A stretch of DNA of 64,000 nt from Acinetobacter sp. NCu2D-2. Its GTDB lineage: Bacteria; Pseudomonadota; Gammaproteobacteria; Pseudomonadales; Moraxellaceae. The position numbers and the translations under genes were made by a program. The DNA lies in NCBI RefSeq assembly GCF_001647675.1, contig NZ_CP015594.1, positions 2,232,001 through 2,296,000 on the forward strand, given 5' to 3'. The first letter of the stretch is position 1, and every line of letters starts with the position of its first letter. Positions 44,952 to 54,800 of the stretch are shown here, one piece after another. Under the pieces are notes generated by a model. The model searched no databases. It saw only the letters and a program-made list of their open reading frames with translations, and had not been told where the DNA came from.

Positions 44952-45257
44952 ATGGCACGTAGACCAAGAAGAAATCATTCAAACGACTTTAAAGCTAAGG
45001 TAGCACTTGCTGCGATCAAAGCAGAAAAAACACTTGCTGAATTGAGTTCTGAGTTTGATGTTCATCAAAACCAAATTATTGACTGGAAAAATCAATTGAT
45101 CTCAGCTTCCTCGCAAGCTTTCGATCAATCAAAAGCTCCATCAGAACCCCCCATTGATCTTAAAAAGTTACATGCAAAAATCGGTGAGCAGGCATTAGAA
45201 ATTGATTTTTTAGAAGGTGTGTTGAAGAAACTGGGCCGCTTCAACCACAAAAGTTAA
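44952..45257 (+). CDS. IS3-family OrfA
   Basis: 101 residues, MARRPRRNHSNDFKAKVALAAIKAEKTLAELSSEFDVHQNQIIDWKNQL: the HTH_Tnp_1 domain, then a leucine-zipper-like end (LKKLHAKIGEQALEIDFLEGVLKK). Its stop lies inside the start of orfB, consistent with production of OrfAB by programmed -1 frameshifting. Confidence 0.93.
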   Translation: MARRPRRNHSNDFKAKVALAAIKAEKTLAELSSEFDVHQNQIIDWKNQLISASSQAFDQSKAPSEPPIDLKKLHAKIGEQALEIDFLEGVLKKLGRFNHKS

Positions 45258-46084
45258 TCGATCACTCACTTCAGATTTCAGTATCTAAACAGGCTAAGTT
45301 ACTGAAAGTCTCTCGTGGTTGTTATTATTATCGCCCAAAACCTGTTAGCTCATCAGATCTGAAGCTGATGCGATGTATTGATGAATTACATATGCAATAT
45401 CCTTTTGCAGGCAGTCGTATGATGCGTGATTTGTTGAATCGTCAAGGGCATCATATAGGACGACGTCATACACGTACTTTAATGAAGAAAATGGGTATTC
45501 AGGCGTTATATTGCAAACCAAATTTAAGCCAGGCTAATCAAGCTCACCGTAAATATCCATATCTGCTCAAAGGGTTGGCTATTCTGCGCAGTAATCAAGT
45601 GTGGTCTACGGATATAACGTATATCCCTATGGCAAAAGGCTTTGTTTATTTATGTGCTGTGATTGATTGGCATAGCCGCAAGGTACTTGCGCATAGGGTA
45701 TCGATTAGTATGGAGGTGGATTTTTGTATTTCGGCTTTAAATGAAGCAATTGAAAAATATGGATCACCTGAAATATTTAATACAGACCAAGGCAGTCAGT
45801 TCACCAGTGATGCATTTATTGATGTATTGAAATCAAATGGCATTCAAATCAGTATGGATGGTAAAGGTCGATGGATTGATAATGTGATGGTTGAACGATT
45901 ATGGCGGAGCGTTAAATATGAAGAGGTGTATCTCAAAGCTTATAGCAGTGTCACAGATGCGAAAAAGCAATTGAGTGCATATTTTGAGTTTTATAATTTG
46001 AAACGACCTCATTCGAGTCTAGACAAATTGACACCAAATGAGTTTTACTATGATCAGCTACCCCAACAAAACAAGGTGGCTTAA
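45236..46084 (+). CDS. IS3-family OrfB transposase (DDE)
   Basis: The -1 frame is open from about 45236 (PLQPQKLIDHSLQISVSKQAKLLKVSRGCYYYRPK) with no good ATG before 45368, as expected if it is reached by frameshift. The rve integrase core has D in VWSTDITYIPM, D in IFNTDQGSQFTS, and E in MVERLWRSVKYEEVYL, with a spacing fitting DD35E. The end (LKRPHSSLDKLTPNEFYY) is normal. Confidence 0.93.
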   Translation, partial: PLQPQKLIDHSLQISVSKQAKLLKVSRGCYYYRPKPVSSSDLKLMRCIDELHMQYPFAGSRMMRDLLNRQGHHIGRRHTRTLMKKMGIQALYCKPNLSQANQAHRKYPYLLKGLAILRSNQVWSTDITYIPMAKGFVYLCAVIDWHSRKVLAHRVSISMEVDFCISALNEAIEKYGSPEIFNTDQGSQFTSDAFIDVLKSNGIQISMDGKGRWIDNVMVERLWRSVKYEEVYLKAYSSVTDAKKQLSAYFEFYNLKRPHSSLDKLTPNEFYYDQLPQQNKVA

Positions 46085-46870
46085 CTAGAGCGGAATATCA
46101 CTTATAAATACGCTTTTAGTTGTTCAAACAAGTGGGACCACCTCTGACTACCATATCAACAGCATTAGCTTTCAATGGTAACCACGCATTTGCCTGAGAA
46201 TATTTTTGCAGAAATGATTTAACATGAATTGATTCGTTAAATGCCTCTAACTTGTGAAGATCTTGAGCACGATACACCATATCTTGTCGAATATCTTTTA
46301 ATGCAAAGTAACGTTCAGGACGTTGTGCAATTGAAATCCCTCCGAGTGCTTCCACAAATAAATCTTCATTCTTTTGCTCTACATCGGAAGCAACTTTGAC
46401 TGCAGCCCACTTTGGCCCAAACCAACCAACATGTGAAAATGCTGTTTCAGGTTTTTTTTCTGATAAAATAAGATCAGTATTACGAATCAATTCAAAACGG
46501 TCTGTATTGAATACAATCCATGCTGGACGTGCCTGTGCAATATTATAGATACCAAAACTAAGTGCTGATATTTGAATCAAAATAATAATGCTTAGGTCAA
46601 ATTTGAGTGATTTTTTTGCTTTTTTATAAACTACAAAACCCAGCAAAGGACCCAAAACCACGTCAGTCGCTAATAACATCAGAAAGATAGGTGTCACGCC
46701 CACAGCCATTGCAAAGGGTGCTGGATACCATAGCCCATATACGAGACTGAGTACAACGAGAGCAATACACAAGGAGACAACCAAATGCCCCACAAAAAAC
46801 CGTAACCGTTTAGACATAGTCGTGTTCTTTTTAGCAATATTTAAAACAAAGTAATTATGACTATACATAA

Positions 46871-46896
46871 AAAAAGCTGACCTAAGTCAGCTTTTA
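46871..46896. terminator. Hairpin between the pilin and tfpZ
   Basis: AAAAAGCTGAC pairs with GTCAGCTTTT around CTAA, between the pilin stop (46913) and the tfpZ start (46817). Confidence 0.8.
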
Positions 46897-46995
46897 TTTA
46901 TAAAGATATTAGTTAAGGTCATCTGGTAATCCCCCCTAAAAATAATAGGATCTAAAAGTAGAATTTTCTCTTAAGATACGAGCAGGAGATTCTGC

Positions 46996-47262
46996 ATGAA
47001 AACATCTAAATTTACTGACAGTCAGATCATGTCCATCTTGAAACAGGCAGAATCTGGCACACCTGTAGCGACCCTTTGCCGTGAACACGGCATGAGTAAT
47101 GCTACCTTTTATAAATGGCGTGCCAAATATGGTGGTATGGATACATCATTAATGGCTCGACTGAAAGAGCTAGAAGCCGAAAATACCAGACTTAAAAAGA
47201 TGTATGCGGAAGAGCGATTAAAGGCCGAAATCATCCAGGAAGCGATGGTAAAAAAGTGGTAA
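46996..47262 (+). CDS. IS3-family OrfA (second type)
   Basis: 88 residues, [47 protein letters not shown] and a coiled-coil end ([29 protein letters not shown]). Standard HTH plus zipper. Different from the OrfA at 44952. Confidence 0.94.
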   Translation: MKTSKFTDSQIMSILKQAESGTPVATLCREHGMSNATFYKWRAKYGGMDTSLMARLKELEAENTRLKKMYAEERLKAEIIQEAMVKKW

Positions 47263-48071
47263 AGCCATCTTGCCGGCGTAAGATGGCACAACAGGCAGTT
47301 GCCCAGCATGCCATTAGTATTCGTTTGGCTTGTAAAGCATTTGGCATTAGTGAAACCTGCTACCGCTATCAAGCCAAACTCAGCGATGACAATGCACTCA
47401 TTGCTGAACAGCTCATTGAACTCACTGAGGAAAATTCCGACTGGGGCTTTGGTTTGTGCTTCTCGTATTTACGGCATGTTGAGAGTTGCTGCTGGAATCA
47501 CAAGCGGGTTTACCGCATTTACTGTGAGTTGGCACTGAATCTGCGTATTAAACCGAGAAGAAGACTAAAACGGCATGCGCCTGAACCATTGAAAGAACCA
47601 ATCCGAGAAAATCAGGTTTGGTCATTAGATTTTATGCATGATCAGCTTTCCGATGGTCGCAAGTTTCGATTATTGAATGTGATTGATGATTACCGCCGCG
47701 AAGGCCTAGCCATTGAAGCAGGGTTCTCATTGCCCACAATCAGGGTTATTCGTACGTTGAATCAATTGCTGGAGTGGAGAGAAAAACCGTTAGTGATCCG
47801 ATGCGATAATGGTCCCGAATTTATCAGTCACGAATTTGTGCGCTGGGCTACTGAGCACGGTATTCGTATTGAATATATTCAACCGGGTAAGCCACAGCAG
47901 AATGCGTATATTGAACGCTATAATCGGACCATACGTTATAGTTGGCTGAGCAAGCATTTATTTGATACTTTGGATGAAGTACAAGATTATGCAACAAACT
48001 GGTTGTGGCATTACAACCATGAAAGACCACATCAAGCTAACAAAGGAAAGCCACCTCTAATGGCTGCTTAA
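47256..48071 (+). CDS. IS3-family OrfB transposase (second type)
   Basis: 271 residues overlapping orfA by 7 nt. Integrase core with D in [12 protein letters not shown] in [12 protein letters not shown] and E in [16 protein letters not shown]. The helper HTH_21 region looks slightly altered ([31 protein letters not shown] in place of the usual ...[26 protein letters not shown]), but the frame is intact. Confidence 0.93.
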   Translation: MVKPSCRRKMAQQAVAQHAISIRLACKAFGISETCYRYQAKLSDDNALIAEQLIELTEENSDWGFGLCFSYLRHVESCCWNHKRVYRIYCELALNLRIKPRRRLKRHAPEPLKEPIRENQVWSLDFMHDQLSDGRKFRLLNVIDDYRREGLAIEAGFSLPTIRVIRTLNQLLEWREKPLVIRCDNGPEFISHEFVRWATEHGIRIEYIQPGKPQQNAYIERYNRTIRYSWLSKHLFDTLDEVQDYATNWLWHYNHERPHQANKGKPPLMAA

Positions 48072-48660
48072 CCTCTACTTTTAACTTCGGTTATTTATGG
48101 GAGGATTACCATCTAAATTTACACGACAGCTAGCTGGTAGGTACTTCGCTGGTGTTGGTGTACCATTACCTGAAGCAGCTGGCCCACAAGCCCACTCAGA
48201 AATAGTTGCTGCAGCAACATTACCAAAATCCCACTTATCTGCATCCTCATCGTAATTACCTTTTAATGCTACATTAGACGCAGTTAAAGGAACCATCGTA
48301 ATTGAACTCTCAGAAGCAGCTTTTAATTCGTTTAGTTTTTCAAACTTCACAGTAATCTGACCTGGTGTCGCTGGCTCTGAGCTTACTTTAATTGTTGAAA
48401 CAAATTTAGATGCACGTTCTGCTTGTACAGGAGGATTACTTCCAATTGCATCTTGAGCCGTTACTCCTTGTTCACAACCCCATTTACCTTGCTCAGGAAT
48501 CATGCCATTTTGAATTGCTTCTGTTACCGCAGTACGGCAAGACGACGCAGCAAGAATACCTTCAGACACTTTTGCACGTACTGTATAGTCTTGGTACGCA
48601 GGAAGTGCTACTGCAGCAAGAATACCGATAATCGCAACAACGATCATTAATTCAATTCAT

Positions 48661-48928
48661 TCCATAAGTCACTTTGTATGGACACACACCAAACTATTGA
48701 ATTCTATTCATTTACTCAATTTTATATTTTGTCCATATAGACATGCCTTTATAACGACAAATTTTTCAAGTTTGTCCACATCAAACAAGGAGCTATGTCA
48801 GTTTGAATTAAAGCAACTAACTATTCTGATATCTGAAAAACTGCAAAAAATAATAAGGCATTCTCAAATCGCAATTCTTCTGCTACATTTCCTTAAATTT
48901 TTATTTATAAAAAATGACTTAGCATCCT
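48661..48928. other. Intergenic region between broken pilin and acyltransferase
   Basis: Very AT-rich, about 270 bp, no ORF of substance. It should contain the pilin promoter (leftward) and the acyltransferase promoter (rightward). I found no good sigma-54 or sigma-70 match for the pilin and no remnant of another gene. Confidence 0.4.
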
Positions 48929-50830
48929 ATGAAGTCCGAATATCAATCGCATATCGATATTTTACGTGCACTTGCAGTATTACTAGTAATACTGAATCAT
49001 TTAGATTTTTCTTTTTTTTCAGGTGGATTTATAGGCGTAGATGTCTTTTTTGTTATTTCAGGATATCTCATTACAAAAAATATTCTGTCGGAAAAAAAGA
49101 AATCAGGATCATTTTCTTTCAAACACTTCTACCAAAGAAGAGTGCTACGTCTAGCGCCAGCTTTTTTTACTGTATTATCAATTTGCTCTATTGCTTTTTA
49201 CTTCATTCTTACCCCTGAAGAATGGTTTCAGTATTTAAAAACAGCAGCAGCAACTGTCACTCTCACATCCAATATTTATTACACCACTTTATTAAACGAT
49301 TATTTTAGTATTTCAGGGAAATCAACACCTCTCTTACATATTTGGTCTTTAAGCCTAGAAGAGCAATTTTATTTAATTTGGCCGTTATTACTTTTAGGGA
49401 TCATTCAACTATCAAAAAATTTTAAAATTTTTTCATTATTTTTTATTACTATACTCTCATTGATTACCTCTCACCTACTAATTCAAAGTAATCCAATTGC
49501 TGCCTACTATTTGCTTCCTTCTCGAATATTTGAATTTACAATCGGTGCTGCTTTAGTATTTTTACCTTCTTCAAATCTCGATAAAAATACATCAATATTA
49601 TTAAGCATTCTTTTTATTTTTATCATTGTTGCATCAAGTTCTTTTATTGATAGTCGATCTCTATTTCCTTCTTTTACAGCCTTACTCCCTTGTCTTTCTG
49701 CTGCAGGGTTTATCTACTTTGGAAAGTACTCCACTGGACTTTCAACCAAATGGATAGAGTATATTGGAAAAATTTCATATCCAATGTACTTGTGGCATTG
49801 GCCTATTATCGTTTATTTAACAATACTTTCTATTAGTTTAAATTTAATTGTAAAAATTTTAATTTTAGTTTTTACGATTGTATTTTCTGTCTTAACTTAT
49901 GAAAAAATTGAGAAAAAAATTAAAAAAACTTCAAAAACAGCAACTATGCCCATAAAAAAATTATTTATCCTTCCATCCTTATTTATTATTTTTCTCAGTA
50001 CAAGTAGTTCACTATTTCACCAAAAAGAAGAAAATAATAATACACTGGATACACCAATCATAAAATGTATTGACCAAAATCAACACCCCATTAACGATTG
50101 TTTAATGGGTAATAAAAATGCTGAAAAAATTTCTGTATTATTGATTGGAGATAGTCATGCTAATGCACAATCAGGCTTCATCAATCACCTTTTATTAGAT
50201 GCCAATTTACAAGGTTATGAACTCACAAAGTCTTCCTCAGCCTTTTTATACGGACTGCACAGATCTGTACAAAATCCAAAAAGCAAGGAGATTCATTTAA
50301 TATCAGATTATTACCCCCATAACACAACAGTTGCTAATCTCATACATGCAAATAAATTTAAGTATGTCGTTATGGGTGGTTACTTCCCTCATAACTGGAA
50401 GCGCAATCTTTACTCTACAAATACAACTCCTTCCACCTCTTCCTCTAAAGCATTCTTTATAGAAGGATTGAAGAATTCTATAACTCTGATTGAAAATTCA
50501 GGTGCTATACCTGTTTTAATGAATGACAATCCAATTCTTACAGACGTGGATGTCAACTGTCATGTGAGATCTTCTTTTTCAGATTGCAGTTTTGAAAGAA
50601 AAAAATATGAAGAAGACTTTATGGAATGGCATGAAATATTAAACATAATTAAAAAAGAACATAAAAATCTTGTGGTTATAGATTTTAACAATATAATTTG
50701 TAATAAGAATTCTTGTTTTTCTTCACTTAATAATGTTGCTTTATATAGAGATAATCAACATCTAACTTACGCTGGTTCTAAGCAAATTGGTATCGAGTAC
50801 TTAAAACAGCACACAAATCCTTTTCAATAG
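48929..50830 (+). CDS. OafA/YrhL-type membrane acyltransferase with SGNH domain
   Basis: 633 residues. N-terminal acyltransferase-3 domain of about ten helices (QSHIDILRALAVLLVILNHLDFSFFSGGFIGVDVFFVISGYLIT, LLHIWSLSLEEQFYLIWPLLLL, RIFEFTIGAALVF, ISYPMYLWHWPIIVYL). The C-terminal SGNH domain begins VLLIGDSHANAQSG (Ser block) and ends with DNQHLTYAGSKQIG (Asp-His block). Such proteins O-acetylate surface glycans. It is much more AT-rich than its neighbours and full of Lys/Asn/Ile codons, so it was probably acquired horizontally. Confidence 0.9.
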   Translation: MKSEYQSHIDILRALAVLLVILNHLDFSFFSGGFIGVDVFFVISGYLITKNILSEKKKSGSFSFKHFYQRRVLRLAPAFFTVLSICSIAFYFILTPEEWFQYLKTAAATVTLTSNIYYTTLLNDYFSISGKSTPLLHIWSLSLEEQFYLIWPLLLLGIIQLSKNFKIFSLFFITILSLITSHLLIQSNPIAAYYLLPSRIFEFTIGAALVFLPSSNLDKNTSILLSILFIFIIVASSSFIDSRSLFPSFTALLPCLSAAGFIYFGKYSTGLSTKWIEYIGKISYPMYLWHWPIIVYLTILSISLNLIVKILILVFTIVFSVLTYEKIEKKIKKTSKTATMPIKKLFILPSLFIIFLSTSSSLFHQKEENNNTLDTPIIKCIDQNQHPINDCLMGNKNAEKISVLLIGDSHANAQSGFINHLLLDANLQGYELTKSSSAFLYGLHRSVQNPKSKEIHLISDYYPHNTTVANLIHANKFKYVVMGGYFPHNWKRNLYSTNTTPSTSSSKAFFIEGLKNSITLIENSGAIPVLMNDNPILTDVDVNCHVRSSFSDCSFERKKYEEDFMEWHEILNIIKKEHKNLVVIDFNNIICNKNSCFSSLNNVALYRDNQHLTYAGSKQIGIEYLKQHTNPFQ

Positions 50831-50934
50831 CCAAGATGACAAAACTTAACTACTATTTCAAATAGCATATTACGTTGATCCGCATAGTTGCGAATTATCA
50901 CAAGCTTACTGCATACAAATGGACAAGCAACTTA

Positions 50935-50942
50935 AGTGAGTC
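50935..50942 (+). repeat. Target-site duplication of IS66 element 2 (left copy)
   Basis: AGTGAGTC, repeated exactly at 55819-55826 after the right inverted repeat. Confidence 0.95.
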
Positions 50943-51028
50943 GTAAGCATCCGGCTAACACAGCCTTACCAAGCGATCCTATAAGCCTTAATTTAGTTCC
51001 CACCTAAAAACAAGTGGGGACTTAATCC

Positions 51029-51412
51029 ATGAACATGGATATATATTCAGCAACACCTCCTGTTGCTAAAAAACGCAGAACATACAGCAAAGAATTCAAA
51101 CTCAGTATTGTCAATGCCTGCAAAAATCCTAATACCTCGATCGCTTCGGTCGCACTGCAACATAGTATTAATGCCAACCTTGTCAGTCGTTGGATCAGGA
51201 TCTTCAGCCATCATGAGGGTGCCGTGCAGGATCCTACTCATGTGAATCCAGCATTTATTGCTTTGCCTTACACTGCTGCAATCAGCCAACCTATTGATGA
51301 GAGGATCACGTTGTGTATCACCGTGCCTCATACGAATAATGATATTCAGCTAAAATGGCAGACATCAGAAATACCTGCCTTGGCAGAATTACTCAAGGCA
51401 CTTGCAACATGA
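51029..51412 (+). CDS. tnpA: IS66 accessory protein TnpA, element 2
   Basis: 127 residues, KKRRTYSKEFKLSIVNACKNPNTSIASVALQHSINANLVSRWIRI. Same family and length as the TnpA of element 1 but with many substitutions, mostly in the C-terminal half. The stop overlaps the tnpB start (ATGA). The hairpin 50995-51022 precedes it. Confidence 0.9.
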   Translation: MNMDIYSATPPVAKKRRTYSKEFKLSIVNACKNPNTSIASVALQHSINANLVSRWIRIFSHHEGAVQDPTHVNPAFIALPYTAAISQPIDERITLCITVPHTNNDIQLKWQTSEIPALAELLKALAT

Positions 51413-51744
51413 TCCGCATTGATGAAATCTGGTTGTCTACTCAGCCCATGGACATGCGTGCAGGTATGGATACGACCATGGCTCAGGTGGTGAGAGCCTT
51501 TGGCTACATCAAACCGCATTGTGCTTACCTGTTCTGTAATAAACGTGGCCATCGCATGAAAGTACTGGTACATGATGGATTGGGCATCTGGCTGTGTGCC
51601 CGGCGGCTGGAACAGGGCAAATTTCACTGGGCTCAAGTTCACCAAGGTGAAACCGTGGCCCTCAGCCCGGAACAGTTACAGGCACTGATCCAAGGTTTGC
51701 CCTGGCAGCGCATTGGACGACAGCAGGTGGTGGCGATGCTTTAA
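51409..51744 (+). CDS. tnpB: IS66 accessory protein TnpB, element 2
   Basis: 111 residues, differing from the element 1 TnpB at only a few positions (for example DTTMAQ for DTVMAQ and ETVALS for ESMAIS). Translationally coupled to tnpA. Confidence 0.92.
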   Translation: MIRIDEIWLSTQPMDMRAGMDTTMAQVVRAFGYIKPHCAYLFCNKRGHRMKVLVHDGLGIWLCARRLEQGKFHWAQVHQGETVALSPEQLQALIQGLPWQRIGRQQVVAML

Positions 51745-51818
51745 ACCAGGCTGCTCCATTCTGCTATTCTCCAAACGTTCTATTTCATTCTTCTCATGAC
51801 CTCAGGCATACTGCGGTC

Positions 51819-54800
51819 ATGAATACGCTGCCTGACTTAAGCCAACTGACCCATGAACAACTGCTGGAATTCACCAGGCAGTTGGCGCTGCAGCATCAGT
51901 CTCTAGCACAATCAAACCAGCAATTAGATGCCAGAGTTCAACATCTTGAAGTCACCAATCAGCAATTAGATTCTAAAGTTCAACATCTTTCTATTCTCAA
52001 TCAAAAATACGAGCATGAACTCGCACTATTTAAACAGCACAAATTCGGCAGTAAAAACGAACATCTTACTGCAAAACAAATCCATCTCTGGGATGAAGCG
52101 GTCGAAGAAGATATTGCAGCCGTTGATCTGGAACTGGAACGGCTGAATGCAGATAAAACCGATGCAGCGACACACAAAGCCAAAGCAAATAAACCTAAAC
52201 GTCGACTGCTGCCCGATCATCTACACACCATCCGTATTGAGCATGAACCTGCATCAACCCAATGCAGTTGTGGCTGCCAGTTACGTCGTATCGGCGAAGA
52301 TATCAGTGAAAAACTGCATTTCAGACCGGCACAGTTCTACAAGGAACAGCATGTCCGTGGCAAATGGGTCTGTGATCAGTGTGACACCCTGACTCAGCAA
52401 GCGATGCCTGCCTATGTGATTGATAAAGGCATTGCTTCACCTGAACTGCTCAGCCATGTGCTGGTATCGAAGTATGCCGATCATTTACCGCTGTACCGTC
52501 AACGTCTGATCTATCAGCGGGCGGGAATCGAGCTTTCTAGATCAACGTTATCTGACTGGATAGGTCGCTGCGGTGTGGAACTGGAACCTCTGGCCAATGC
52601 CTTAAAACAGGTGGTGCTGCAACAGCGGGTGATCCATGCCGATGAAACGCCGGTCACCATCATGCGGATGGGTGAGAATGATAAAAAACCGAAGAAAGGT
52701 TATGTCTGGGCCTATGCCACTACACAGTACAATCCAGTTCAGGCGGTGATCTATGACTTTCAGGATAGTCGTTCAGGCCAGCATGCTGCAGAGTTCTTGA
52801 AAGGCTGGCAGGGCAATCTAGTCTGTGATGATTACAGTGGTTATAAAGCACGCTTTAAATCAGGCCAGGTCATCGAGGTGGGCTGCATGGCCCATGCACG
52901 TCGTAAATTCCATGAACTGCATGTGACCGGGAAAAGTCAGGTCGCTGCACAGGCATTGGTGCTGATTCAGAAACTGTATGCGATAGAAGCAGAACTCAGG
53001 AAAAAGACCGATGGTACAGTGGAAGACCGCCGCGAATACCGACAACAGCATAGTCAACCAGTGATGCAACAACTATATGAATGGCTCAACCAACATCAAC
53101 TGACGGTACCATCGAGTTCTCCAACCGCCAAGGCGATCAATTACACTCTGAAGCGTTGGCCAGCCTTAAGCCGCTATCTGGATGATGGCAATTTACCTAT
53201 AGATAATAATTGGGTTGAGGTGCGACACGAAGTCGCTTAATGAAGTTGTTCCCCCTGCGGGAACCACCCGTGTCACCGGGTGAATCTAGAAGGCTGAATA
53301 AAGAGCGCCTTCGACAATGTAACGAGGCACCGCAAGGTGCGGGGTATCAATCGTGAGAGGCGTACCCTTCTGGCAGCCATAGCCGGACAAGGGCTAGATA
53401 ATCGGTATGGTGAACACATGTGAATCTGCGTAACGATCGTTAAGTTGAACGAGCGGAAATGGCTGATACGCTCGAACCAAAACGGTAATGGAGGTGGGAA
53501 TTGCGTCTTTCGACTACGCATTCGTGACCCATACGCCTCCCGGTCGATAGCAGGCACCTAAGCCGATGTACTTCAGTAAGCGGAACGTGGAAATCCCGTA
53601 TTACTCCCATTGGGAAAGCAGTTTGCAAAAACTGCCCATGGTGATGCGGGCGAAGGAACGAGGAAAAAGCGAATGCCAGTCTGTAATGGGTTGGATAGAG
53701 GTTGAAACATTACCCCACGCGAAAGCGGGCTGACGTCCTTATGGTCTCTCATCACAAGAGAGTGTGTAGAACCCTTTTAATGGAGGGAGAGCAAATGAAT
53801 GCAGCAGTATCAGCGTGTGCACCTTCCAGCACATCGTGGGACAGCATCGATTGGATTGCTGTACAGCGTCATGTCAGAGGGCTGCAAGCGCGTATTGTGA
53901 AGGCGGTACAAGACGGCAGGCATAACAAGGCGAAAGCTTTGCAATGGCTGCTGACTCACTCGTTTAGTGGCAAAGCATTGGCCGTCAAACGAGTGTCTGA
54001 AAACAAAGGCAAAAACACGGCTGGGGTCGACAAGGTGACTTGGAATACACCCAAGGCCAAGACCGGTGCGATGATGTCGTTGAAGAGGCGAGGTTACACG
54101 CCCCTTCCGCTTCGGAGAGTCCTTATTCCGAAGAAAAATGGCAAGATGAGACCTCTCGGGATACCCACGATGAAATGCCGGGCCATGCAGGCGCTCCATC
54201 TGCTGGCTTTGGAACCCATCGCGGAGACCATCGCTGATCGGAACTCTTATGGGTTCAGACCGCAACGCTCAACCGCGGATGCTGCAGCACAGTGCTTTGG
54301 TGTGCTGTCAAGAAAAGTAAGTGCGGAGTGGGTGCTAGAGGGTGACATTCAAGGCTGTTTCGACAATATCAGCCATGACTGGATGATCGCCAACCTCCCA
54401 ATGGACAAGGTGATTCTACGGAAATGGCTCAAAGCCGGTTACGTCTACCAAAGCAAGCTGTTTCCCAGTCTTTCCGGAACACCGCAAGGAGGTATTATCT
54501 CCCCGGTGCTGGCCAACATGACCTTGGACGGACTGGAAACGATGCTGGCTAAGAGGTTCTCTAACGCCAAATGGACAGGCAAAAAGCTGCAACTGGTACG
54601 GTATGCGGATGATTTCATCATCACGGGGTATTCTAAAGAGTGGCTCGAAAATGAAGTTCGTCCTGCCGTGGTTGAATTTCTGGCGCAGCGCGGTCTCGTG
54701 CTCTCTCAGGAAAAGACCAAAATCACGCACATAGGGAACGGGTTCGATTTTCTTGGCTGGAACGTACGTAAGTACAACGGCAAGCTACTGATCAAGCCGT

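Larger units (their letters stand above)
44864..46145 (+). mobile_element. IS3-family element in tfpZ
   Basis: 1282 bp. Ends AGAGATGG (44864) and CCACCTCT (to 46145) are inverted repeats with one mismatch, extended inward by TTTGAACAACT (44881-44891) and its complement (46118-46128). A 3-bp target duplication GAC flanks it (44861-44863 and 46146-46148), normal for IS3. It contains orfA and a frameshifted orfB. Confidence 0.92.
44801..46817 (-). pseudogene. tfpZ: TfpZ-family type IV pilin accessory protein, split by an IS3-family element
   Basis: From ATG 46817 the ORF runs MSKRLRFFVGHLVVSLCIALVVLSLVYGLWYPAPFAMAVG...LPLKANAVDMV and then enters IS sequence. Beyond the IS (44863 to 44801) the same frame reads VLINRENAEIVEIIDLRPWN-stop, the typical TfpX/TfpZ end. 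Joined across the 3-bp duplication, the gene reads VDMVVLINREN without a gap. TfpX/TfpZ proteins are multi-pass membrane proteins that stabilise or help modify their cognate pilin. Confidence 0.92.
46925..48110 (+). mobile_element. IS3-family element (IS407-like) in the pilin gene
   Basis: 1186 bp with inverted ends GGTAATCC (46925) and GGATTACC (to 48110), and a 4-bp target duplication ATCT on both sides (46921-46924 and 48111-48114). Two overlapping ORFs encode OrfA and OrfB. The 4-bp duplication and the OrfB sequence fit the IS407/IS51-like branch of IS3. Confidence 0.9.
46913..48660 (-). pseudogene. Type IV pilin, 5-prime deletion and 3-prime IS insertion
   Basis: The body reads [51 protein letters not shown]...LPASCRVNLD with two cysteine pairs typical of a major pilin. 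The real start ATG-AAT at 48660 is followed directly by TGAATTAATG: codons for the leader end and GFTL are missing (about 23-26 nt, perhaps lost between AAT repeats), putting the start out of frame. At the other end an IS interrupts the last codons; past it the frame would finish D-L-N-stop at 46913. Without Gly-Phe-Thr-Leu the protein cannot be processed by prepilin peptidase. Confidence 0.85.

Noticed and set aside
48697..49218. ORF of 173 codons overlapping the acyltransferase start
   Set aside because: It is a frame shadow of AT-rich DNA, with Phe/Tyr/Ser-rich nonsense composition.
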